Positions 34,101 through 41,496 of a stretch of 64,000 bases of DNA are shown one piece after another. The notes below the pieces were generated by a model that was given only the letters and a program-made list of their open reading frames with translations, was not told the origin of the DNA and did no database searches. Source of the stretch: Petunia secreta (taxonomy: Eukaryota > Streptophyta > Magnoliopsida > Solanales > Solanaceae); the NCBI GenBank assembly GCA_029990175.1, contig JARKIP010000198.1:301049-365048 (forward strand). The letters are read 5' to 3'. Position numbers and translations under genes: made by a program. Numbering within the stretch: position 1 is the stretch's first letter; each line of letters opens with the position of its first letter.

Positions 34101-35940
34101 TGTTGGATCTGCCGTTGTGAATAGCTGTTCGGTCATACTGCCATGGTCGACCCAATAGCAAATGACAAGCTTGCATCGGAACCACATCGAATATCATCTC
34201 ATCTTGATACTCTCCGATTTTGAACTTGATCCACACCTGTTTGACAACTCTCAATTCTCCACACTCATTCAGCCATTGTAACTTGTAAGGGTGGGGATGC
34301 TTCATCGTAGGTAATCCCATTTGTGAAACCAAAGTTTGGCTCACTACATTGGCACAACTACCGGAATCAATGATCATTGAACACACCTTTCCCCTAACTC
34401 GACATCGGGCATGAAAGAGGTTTTCTCTTTGGTTGTCCTCTTCTTCAAGAGTCATGCAGCTCAAATTCCTTCGAACCACAAGAAACATTTCCGGATGATC
34501 AGCTTCGGCAGCCTCATGATCATCATCAACTTCAGCTCGATCAGTCTCCTCGATAATTTCCTCCTCGGTGTCACTCGCTTGCTCTTGGACGGTTCCATCT
34601 TCGAGCAGAAGCATAACTTTGCGAGTTGGACACTCTTTTGCCATGTGACCATAACCTTTGCATTTGTGACACTGAATATTTGAAGCACTAGGAGAGTTGA
34701 GTTGAACTTTACCTCCCGCTTCTCTTGGTTGGTTAACGGTCACACCTCTTTCGAAGGGTCTCTTCGAATCTCGGACAGTGTTAGCACTTGCTTGGTTTGG
34801 ACTCTTCCATTCTTTACCTCGGTTCAAAGGAGTAGAAGTAGTGACTCCTCGATACCGGTTTGCCTTATCGTCCTTCACCAATTTTTCAGCTTCGGTGGCA
34901 GCATCGAACAGATCTTCCAACGTGTGGTACACGTGGAGTCTCAACTGAGATGAAACATCCCTAGCCAAGCCATTTTTAAATCTGATAATGGCTTGCTCTT
35001 CGTCTTCGACCAGATCAAGATTCAATCGAACCCTTTCAAACTCATCGTGGTACTCTTGGACTGACTTGGTCCCTTGCTTTAACTCATAGAGCTTTTGCAT
35101 TTGAGTCTGTCTGTACTTGGCACTCAAATACTTACCATCCATCGCTCTCATCAACTGTGGCCATGTATTGACTACTGGATAGTCATTTCTTCTTCTATGC
35201 CTCTTGTCAGATTCCCACCATGTTGATGCATAAGCTTCGAACGAAGCAATGGCATGGGCAGCTTTTCTCTCATCGGTCATCTCATTGGTTTCAAAGATGC
35301 GCTCCATTTTAAGCTTCCATTCAAGATACTCGTCGGGATCACTAGTTCCTTTAAAGGGTGGAATAGTGATCTTGACACTGTTCAAGTTTGAGTCTCGAAC
35401 AGCTCTAGCCTGTTCGGGAAACTCATCTTCTCGATCATCAGCCTCGCGCTCAATATTTCTTTCAACATTTGCGCCTCGGCCTCGACCTCGGAAATTTCCA
35501 CGTCCTCGATGAGCTTGCCTTCGTTGAACGAATGGCGGCTCACGCTCATATTCGTCCTCAGGAAATTCCTCTTCACCAACCTCCTCGGTAACAGCTCCAA
35601 GATCTCTCCGGGCCACTGGAGGTGGTATTCTTTCTCCTCGGGGAATGCCCAAGTTTTGATAAGCAGCTTGGGGATTGCCCAAGTTAAGCTCTCTTCGAAT
35701 TGCTTCACTTGTCAACTGATGTTGTCGTACAAGCTCAGCATACAGCTCAGGTTTCATCGGAGTGGATTGGCTCGTTCCCACGCCGGACCCATTCATGGCC
35801 ACGGACGCGTTTCCCTGGTCGAGGTTAGCTACTCGAGCACTCACTCCTCTTACTTCGGCACTGATGCCTTGTATCGCAGCCATGAGATCGGCTAACGACA
35901 ATTCAGGCTTTTCAATGCTTTTGCCATCGTTTCCAGCCAT
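30916..35940 (-). CDS. Gypsy-C gag-pol polyprotein, 1674 residues, intact
   Basis: ATG at 35940 gives MAGNDGKSIEKPELS. In order: an Arg/Gly-rich stretch (RGRGNFRGRGRGANVER, about 155-170); the gag core around residues 205-265 (ASTWWESDKRHRRR); a CCHC zinc knuckle near 423-436; protease with DSG at 525-527 and LLLGRPW; RT with YFDD at 906-909; RNase H starting near Asp1055 (CDASG); an integrase H-H-C-C domain from about 1236; and the catalytic triad Asp1306, Asp1367, Glu1403 (D-x35-E spacing). The GPFQVLTKINNNAY tail is CRM-like and there is no classical chromodomain. The final 74 residues (with PMTRSQAKLL) are encoded by the 3' LTR. One oddity is Phe for Cys in KKFAFGVDRV. All catalytic motifs look intact. 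Polyprotein processing is expected to be by its own protease. Confidence 0.93.
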   Translation of the reverse strand: MAGNDGKSIEKPELSLADLMAAIQGISAEVRGVSARVANLDQGNASVAMNGSGVGTSQSTPMKPELYAELVRQHQLTSEAIRRELNLGNPQAAYQNLGIPRGERIPPPVARRDLGAVTEEVGEEEFPEDEYEREPPFVQRRQAHRGRGNFRGRGRGANVERNIEREADDREDEFPEQARAVRDSNLNSVKITIPPFKGTSDPDEYLEWKLKMERIFETNEMTDERKAAHAIASFEAYASTWWESDKRHRRRNDYPVVNTWPQLMRAMDGKYLSAKYRQTQMQKLYELKQGTKSVQEYHDEFERVRLNLDLVEDEEQAIIRFKNGLARDVSSQLRLHVYHTLEDLFDAATEAEKLVKDDKANRYRGVTTSTPLNRGKEWKSPNQASANTVRDSKRPFERGVTVNQPREAGGKVQLNSPSASNIQCHKCKGYGHMAKECPTRKVMLLLEDGTVQEQASDTEEEIIEETDRAEVDDDHEAAEADHPEMFLVVRRNLSCMTLEEEDNQRENLFHARCRVRGKVCSMIIDSGSCANVVSQTLVSQMGLPTMKHPHPYKLQWLNECGELRVVKQVWIKFKIGEYQDEMIFDVVPMQACHLLLGRPWQYDRTAIHNGRSNTYTVKLDGKSFMLKPLSPKQVTEDYKRMKELKEAAKAKLPIGAKLGPEETNSPIEVKGICAIMQPGEILRGNDHGQMMICLVHKGIFLNSNDDFSNDNPLPLFVQKVLQDFEDMFPEEMPGGLPPLRGIEHQIDFVPGSQIPNKPAYRCNLEDTKELQRQVDELLNKGLVRESLSPCAVPVILVPKKDGTWQMCVDCRAVNKITVKYRHPIPRLDDMLDELSGSSCFSKIDLRSGYHQIRMKPGDEWKTAFKTKFGLYEWLVMPFGLSNAPSTFMRLMNHVLKPFINKFVVVYFDDILVYSRTVDEHVDHLRQVLETLREEKLYANFKKFAFGVDRVVFLGFVVSANGVEVDESKVEAIKDWPTPTSVSQVRSFHGLASFYRRFVRDFSTVAAPLTELVKKDNLFVWGESQERAFQELKRRLCSAPLLQLPDFGKAFEVECDASGVGIGGVLMQDSKPIAYFSEKLKGATLNYCTYDKELYALVRALAHWQHYLWPREFVIKSDHESLKHLRGQEKLNRRHAKWVEFIESFPYVIHYKKGKDNVVADALSRKFALATTLASRLMGFESIKSMYEDDPKLKCVRDAILSGRKVEKYQWHDGYLFKNGRVCVPVSSWRELLVREAHSGGLMGHFGVNKTLGILTEQFHWPKMRRDVEKLCNACLVCKKAKSKSNPHGLYTPLPVPDRPWVDISMDFVLGLPRSGGGHDSIFVVVDRFSKMAHFIPCKKCDDAQHVATLFVSNVLKLHGVPRTIVSDRDSKFLSHFWKCLWGALGTKLLFSTSHHPQTDGQTEVVNRTLGSLLRAMTKGKVGNWADRLPMMEFAYNRTVHRMINMTPFECVYGFNPLIPLDLTPLPRDSVLDFEGTRRAAALIELHAKVKKNLEEAYAKVALKKNKGRKKLELKKGDWVWVHFRKERFPNQRKGKLAPRGDGPFQVLTKINNNAYVIDLPGEYNVSNTFNVADLVPCIVGPTSEDEEGLISRTKSSQEGEDDAARSRADQVIDPPRRPMTRSQAKLLHDVHVHLAWPKENNCSEAEWPSSRIEGIIFRFEPEGNVTEDNELEDN
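31139..31151 (-). promoter_or_regulatory. Gypsy-C polypurine tract
   Basis: Minus-strand AAGAAGGGGAGGA directly before the 3' LTR, inside the gag-pol frame (QEGEDD). Confidence 0.9.
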
Positions 35941-37137
35941 TGTACCTGCACAAGTCAAAGATCAAACCAAATGTTAGGGTTAGAAATCACCTCACACACT
36001 CCCTCACCTTTGATGGGTGGCACTCGGGTCCACTCAATTTATGGGTTCGGTTTTTGATCACTCAAGGACTTGTTAACAGTGGCTCGTCTGATTGATCGGT
36101 CCTCTAAGATCCTTCAAGCTCGACAATAGTCACTGCCTCTTCGGGAAGAGTGAAGTGATGTTCGACTCGATGGAACGGACGCTTTTTAACTGAGCTCGGG
36201 GAGTCAAGAATTTCTACGAAAGTTTGGACTTCGGTCACCCCTTCGCACGAATTCCTATCAGCTTAAAAGAGTTAGTACGACCTCGAGTAGAACAATTACT
36301 CAAAGATCCACCAACTAGAATTTTGACACGAAAGAAAGTGAAAACCTAGGAGAATCTACCCTTTGATTCCCTTTTGGAATCTTTTTCGATCACACCCACT
36401 CCTGTCCGTACAAGAGTGGTCCCTCCTTGGTACGGATAGGGTTTTACCTTATCCGCTTTCCCTTTTCAGCCGACAACTTTCACCTGGGGGTTTTGATGTT
36501 AAAGTTTTAACCCCTTTCTTCTTCAATGGAACAGTGACCTTGCTCCGGCGTACGGACACAACAACTTCGGTTCACTGACCACGAATTTCAACAGATCTGA
36601 GTTGCCATTTCAACTCCGGTTCCAAACAACAACGGAGGAATTCAAACGAAGTTCTTTGAGCTAAGATCCAGCTCGACGCGTCGCACACTGTTACGAACTT
36701 GTAACAATTTTCCGGTGTACGGACAACGTTTCCAACTTAAGAACTTCGATGTTAAGCAATAAACAAACCCAAATCACTCAAGAACCACCAATCTTCACCG
36801 GTTTCTTCCAAACACCGTGGGGTTCGAGTTTTCAGTCACCATTAAAGTTCAAAACAGTCCAAAAATTCACCAAGAAACCCTAGTCACGAAATCAGTACGT
36901 CGGGTATTCGTTGGAATCAGAACTCGATGGTGAACAAGAATCCAAGGTCGTTTTTTCCAAAACAACCAACAATCAAACACAATTTTTTTGAATTTTCTTT
37001 TAACGCTTTTTTTTTTTTTTTTTTGTAAATAATATCACAACAGTAACAAAATTAAAGAACACGAAAAGGAAACAAAGACACAAAAACGCACGAAGATAAT
37101 GAACAGGATTGAGGTTGTAAGAACAAACTCAAACCGT
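35941..37137 (-). other. Gypsy-C untranslated leader
   Basis: About 1.2 kb from PBS to gag ATG. It contains the same poly-A tract (T run near 37007-37024 on the plus strand), GGGGTGACCGAAGTCC-like block, CGTCCGTTCCATCGAGT block and GTGAGGGAGTG motif as Gypsy-A and Gypsy-B. A possible short intron (donor AAAG|GTGAGG, acceptor TGCAG) lies just before the ATG. No gene. Confidence 0.78.
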
Positions 37138-37149
37138 GCTCTGATACCA
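37138..37149 (-). promoter_or_regulatory. Gypsy-C primer-binding site
   Basis: Minus-strand TGGTATCAGAGC three bases from the 5' LTR end; initiator-tRNA-Met type. Confidence 0.93.
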
Positions 37150-37152
37150 AGA

Positions 37153-37895
37153 TGGTGCAATGCAATTCCCGAAGGGGTTGCTAGCACAAACGCAGAAGAA
37201 CAAACAATAAAGATAAAGATAAAAAGCAAGACAAAACTTGCTTCTTTCGAAAGAACAGTGAGGAACCTGTCTCAAAGCTCAATCAAAAGGGATACAAGGA
37301 TCACCTATACTATGCAACAATCCTCAAGAGAACATTGCCTCTTGCAAACTGAATGATCAAGAGGAATGTTCAATCGGACTAACCGAAAGCCACAAGTCCT
37401 TAAAAGCCCTCACCGGGGGTTTTGCTCACGACGGAGACAAGAAGAAATGTGCTCGGCACTTTCATCCAATTCATCAATGTTCAAAAACTAGCTACTTACA
37501 ATGAAAGGAAACAGTGTTTATATAGGAAATACTAAGGGTAAACTAGTAAATAGGTCACAGTTGACCAATAGAAATAAGCCACGCAGGGCTAAGTTAAAAT
37601 GTGTTCGGCAGACTTTGACTTCGGTAAGCTTGGCTTCGGTTCTCGATTGTCTGCTCGGACACACACTTGTTGCCTTCGGACGCTCAATTGTCTTCGAGCT
37701 CATTGTCCTCGGTCACATTGCAATCTGAAGATAATGCCTTCGATTCTTGAGCTCGGCCACTCAGCTTCGGAGCAATTGTTTTCCTTCGGCCAGGCTAAGT
37801 GAACGTGCACATCGTGCAGCAGCTTGGCTTGGCTTATTGTCATCGGTCTCCTCGGTGGATCGATCACTTGATCAGCACGTGATCGGGCTGCATCA
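37153..37895 (-). repeat. Gypsy-C 5' LTR (743 bp)
   Basis: Same ends as the 3' LTR. An 11-bp deletion near 37720 removes a CTTCGGGCTCA word present in the 3' copy. The minus-strand TATA box TATATAAA is at 37517-37524, so transcription of Gypsy-C should start a little left of it. Confidence 0.93.
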
Positions 37896-38952
37896 GGTTA
37901 CCAAGATCGGGGGAGGACATGATAGCATCTTCGTTGTCGTAGATCGATTTTCCAAAATTGCTCACTTTATTCCTTACAAGAAATGCGATTGTGCACAACA
38001 TGTTGCTTCCTTGCTTATTTCTCATGTGTTAAAATTGCATGGTGTGCCACGTACAATTGTGAGTGACCGGGACTCGAAATTCTTGAGTCATTTTTGAAAA
38101 TATTTGTGGGGTGCCCTTGGCACCAAACTACTATTCTCGACGTCTCACCATCCTAAGACTGATGGACAGACCGAGGTAGTTAACCGAACCTTGGGGTCTT
38201 TGCTTCGTGCAATGACAAAAGGCATGGTCGGAAACTGGGCTGATCGATTTCCCATGATGGAGTTTGCATACAATCGAACGGTGCATCGAATGATAAATAT
38301 GACCCCGTTCGAGTGTCTGTACAGTTTTAATCCTTTGATTCCACTTGATCTAACACCATTGCCTCGAGATATTGTTATTGATTTTGAAGGTACTCATCGA
38401 GCTAAAGCGCTGCTCGAATTGCATGCCAAGACGAAGAAGAATCTCAAGGAAGCTTATGCCAAAGTGGCATTGAAAAAGAACACGGGGCGAAAGAAGTTGG
38501 ACTTGAAGAAGGGAGATTGGGTTTGGGTTCACTTCCGAAGAGAGCGATTCCCGAACCAAAGGAAAGGAAAGTTGGCTCCTCGAGGGGATGGTCCATTTCA
38601 AGTGTTGAGCAAGATTAACAACAATGCTTATGTGATGGACCTCCCAGGTGGGTATAACGTGTCCAACACCTTCAATGTGACTGACTTAAATCCTTATGTT
38701 GTAGGCCAAGTACCGAAGACAGATGATGAAGCGATTTTGAGGACGAAATCTTCTCAAGAAAGGGAGGATGATGCAGCCCAAAGTGATGATCAAGGACTCG
38801 ACAATCCACCGAAGTCAATGATAGATCAACCGAAGCCAATGACACGAAGCCAAGCCAAGTTGCTCCATGACATGCACATTCAGTTGGTTTGGCCGGAAGG
38901 AAGTATGTGTTCGGATGAAGAAGGCCAAGTGCTAGATCCGAAGGCCACATAA
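37896..38952 (+). pseudogene. Gypsy-A integrase C-terminal piece
   Basis: Resumes after Gypsy-C with HDSIFVVVDRFSKIAHFIP and VSDRDSKFLSHF, then TGA at 38096-38098 where relatives have TGG (Trp). It continues open from 38104 to 38952 with GQTEVVNRTLGSLLRAM, a basic tail, GPFQVLSKINNNAY and PMTRSQAKLLHDMH, ending inside the 3' LTR. The open last 280 codons and conservation of the LTR-encoded tail against Gypsy-C suggest past selection on that tail. Non-functional as a whole. Confidence 0.9.
38756..38768 (+). promoter_or_regulatory. Gypsy-A polypurine tract
   Basis: AAGAAAGGGAGGA just before the 3' LTR; one base differs from the tract of B, C, D and the U elements. Confidence 0.88.
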
Positions 38953-39610
38953 TCAAATTTGAGCCCGAGGACAAAGTGACCGAACACCAACTCTTGGCGC
39001 CGAGCAACACAGAACCGAACACAACAAATTGTGTTCGAAGTCAAGTGAGCGCCTGATGACAAATGTGTTCGAGCAAGCAACCAAGTACCGAAGTTAAGAC
39101 TGCCGAACGCTCATCCATGTGTGATCGAGCAAGCAACCGAGGACCGAAGTCAAGCCTGCCGAACACACTTTAGTTCAGCTCTGCGTGGCTTGCTCTTATT
39201 AGTCACCTGTGACCATTTTACTAGTTTACCCTTAATATCTCTTATATAAACCTTATTCCATTCCATTGTAGGATCTAGTTCTTTTTAGATATTGGGTAAT
39301 GAATGAAATTGCAGAGAGCATTTCTTTTCTCGATATGAGCAAACCCCAGTGAGGGAGTCTTGGACTTGTGGCTTTCGGTGAATCTGATTGAACATTTCCT
39401 CTTTGATCATTCAATTTTCAAGAGACAATATTCTCTTGAGGATTGTTGCATAGTTTAGGTGATTCTTGACTTTCCTTTCGATCGAGCTTTGAGACAAGTT
39501 CCTCACTGTTCTTTCGAAACGAAGCAAGGCTTGTCTTGCTTCTATCTTTTTATTTTGTTTTCCGCTGTTGACTCGGTTGCTAGGCTTATTTTCAGATTTG
39601 GCTTGCACCA
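38769..39610 (+). repeat. Gypsy-A 3' LTR (842 bp)
   Basis: Begins TGATGCAGCCCAAAG and ends GGCTTGCACCA, with TATATAAA near 39244. It is followed by CTATC and the resumed TAT1 gag. Confidence 0.92.
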
Positions 39611-39615
39611 CTATC

Positions 39616-40610
39616 GACCAAAGGGTTCTCTTGGCTTTCGCCTGAGATTTGATTACAAGAAGGCTCGAGAAGAGAAAAAGAGAGAGTTCTCTCTGATTGG
39701 GGAGACTTACACCAGTCTCTTCGAAAAATTACAGGCCTTAAACATGCTGAAGATAGTCCAGGGAAATGTGTATCCCATGAAAAAGGTGGACCATTCTCGG
39801 TAGTGTGCTTACCACTCAGGTGCACCAGGGCACGATATAGAAGATTGTCATTATCTCAAGAAGGCAATGCAAGACCTGATAGACAGCAATCAAATCCTGA
39901 TTGAAGATGTCGAAGCACCAAACATTAAGCCAAACTAGTTCCTGTGGTTGTGCCAAGGGCAACAGAAAAATCTACTCAACTGAACAAGCAAGTGGTCGAA
40001 AAAAGGGAAGAGGCAATTAAGAAACCAAAATTGGTGATCCAAAGGGTTAGTGAAATGAAAGGCGAAACAGATTCTGTTGCAAAACCAAAATTGGTTACCA
40101 AGAGAGCACCATTTGAAGGCAATATGAACAAAGAAGGAAAAGAGAAATTATGCAATCCCATTGTCATAAAGAAGGCACCCCAGTTCCATGTGACAGATAC
40201 AAAGGTTGTCCCGTAGAATTATAACAAGGCATTGGTAACATACAAGGGAAAAGAAGTTGTGGCTGAAACAATGCAAATGAGTGGTCTCACCCGTTCTAGG
40301 CGGTGCTTTACCCCGGAAGAATTGAGGAAAGTGAGACCGCCAGAGAAAATCATAGCCCAATCAAGGAGCTTGTTACAGAAAAAAAGCAGAAGAGTTCTTG
40401 AAGAAGATGAAAGTACAGGATTACTCCATTTTGGGGCAACTAAGAAAGACCCTTGCGCAAATATCATTGTTGTCTTTGTTGATGCATTCTGAAGTACACC
40501 GTCATACTCTATTGAAGATCTTGAATGAGGTCCATGTATCTAAGAAAATGATTGTCAGTAATCTAGAAGTTGTTGCTAGTTGTATCTTCAAAGTCAACAA
40601 GATCACTTTC
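39616..40610 (+). pseudogene. TAT1 gag C-terminus and start of the protease region
   Basis: Continues the gag broken at 16334. Open pieces show FSLIGETYTSLFEKLQALNM, the Tat-type cysteine/histidine motif CAYHSGAPGHDIEDCHYLK (40-residue neighbourhood near 39800), a Lys-rich linker, a GLTRSRRCFTPEEL motif, and QISLLSLLMHSEVHRHTLLK followed by a KITF motif at 40610, where U1 interrupts it. This order is that of Tat/Ogre gag-protease junctions. Several stops and frame changes make it non-functional. Confidence 0.78.
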
Positions 40611-41410
40611 TGATGCAATGCGAAAATACGCGGAAGCTAAAAACGATACATACAATGCGGAAGCGATAAAAGATAACAAGAAATCGAGACTAGGAAGGCA
40701 AGAAAGTAGAAGAAAGAATCAAATTCAATTTACTAACGTTAATTGAATTCAAAAGGGAGAAGGGAAACTCGAACCTTACAATGGAATCAACTAGGTGTCG
40801 ATCTCCATAGGTTCCAAGTCGAGACATACACGAGCCTCGGGCTCAAACAAGAAGGGCTCGGCCTCTTCAATGTTCTCTCTCAATTCTATCTTCTAAACAA
40901 TCTAAAACTCCTCAAGAAAAATGACTAAGTGTCCTATTTATAGTCTTTCATAAGTCATGGTGAAATGTCTAAAATGCCCCCAAAGTGAAATAAGACATAC
41001 AAGGTCACTTAAGGGCAAAATAGGAAAACTACACAAAATCCCGTGTGCAACCATCAGGGGGAGGCGCTCCGCCTCAGAGGGGGAGGCGCTCCGCCTCAGG
41101 ACCCTTCAGTGAGGGGCGGTCCGCCTAGTGTCTTGGGCGGCCGCCTCTTGCTGTGTTGCTCTCTGGACCTTTGCTAGGCGGTCCGCCTCTTTGGGGAGGC
41201 GCTCCGCCTCTTCCTGGGAGGTATGGTTACGGCTCAAAATGGACTCTAAGTGTTCCCCCTTGGTCCGTAGTCGGTCCTCCCTCAAGCGTGCTCAAGTCCA
41301 TGGCTTCAAATCACTCTCGAACCCTCATCCGAAGGCCTTGGCTTGCAACCTTTGTGCTCTTCAAGCTTGGTTCTTGATGGTTGTCGTTTAGGCCAATTTG
41401 GGCTGCATCA
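40611..41410 (-). repeat. U1 3' LTR (800 bp)
   Basis: On the minus strand it begins TGATGCAGCCCAAATTGG and ends CATTGCATCA. The palindrome array is at 41060-41210 and the TATA-like sequence at 40935-40943 (minus). Confidence 0.93.
41060..41210 (-). promoter_or_regulatory. GC quasi-palindrome array in the U1 3' LTR
   Basis: Six short inverted repeats: three GAGGCGCTCCGCCTC, two of the (A/G)GGCGGTCCGCCT kind and one GGGCGGCCGCCT. Each has six-base arms with a loop of zero to three bases. They lie upstream of the TATA-like box in a sequence otherwise of moderate GC content. Confidence 0.8.
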
Positions 41411-41423
41411 TCCTCCCCTTCTT
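41411..41423 (-). promoter_or_regulatory. U1 polypurine tract
   Basis: Minus-strand AAGAAGGGGAGGA, preceded by TTTCGAGGACGAAATCC. Both words are the same as at the pol terminus of the CRM-like elements. Confidence 0.9.
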
Positions 41424-41496
41424 GAAAGGATTTCGTCCTCGAAATCGAACCATCAGAACCTACAATCAACACAAAGCACAACCAAAATTTCCTACT

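Larger units (their letters stand above)
30385..37895 (-). mobile_element. Gypsy-C: full-length, coding-intact CRM-like element
   Basis: On the minus strand, the 5' LTR is 37153-37895 and the 3' LTR 30385-31138, with perfect target duplication GGTTA at 30380-30384 and 37896-37900. The interrupted Gypsy-A integrase reads straight across when the element is skipped. PBS, leader, one uninterrupted gag-pol frame and PPT are all present. The LTRs differ by an 11-bp deletion in the 5' copy (near 37720) and a few substitutions. This is the best candidate for an autonomous, recently active element in the window. Confidence 0.93.
16335..39610 (+). mobile_element. Gypsy-A: CRM-like element carrying Gypsy-B and Gypsy-C
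   Basis: The 5' LTR is 16335-17109 and the 3' LTR 38769-39610. The target duplication is CTACC (16330-16334) against CTATC (39611-39615), one mismatch. Its own sequence is in pieces: 16335-21946, 30095-30384 and 37896-39610. Gypsy-B entered at CTCTT and Gypsy-C at GGTTA, both in pol. LTR divergence (775 vs 842 bp, about 66 bp missing from the 5' copy plus many substitutions) and many nonsense codons make it clearly older than B and C. It belongs to a sister subfamily of B, C and D. Confidence 0.9.
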
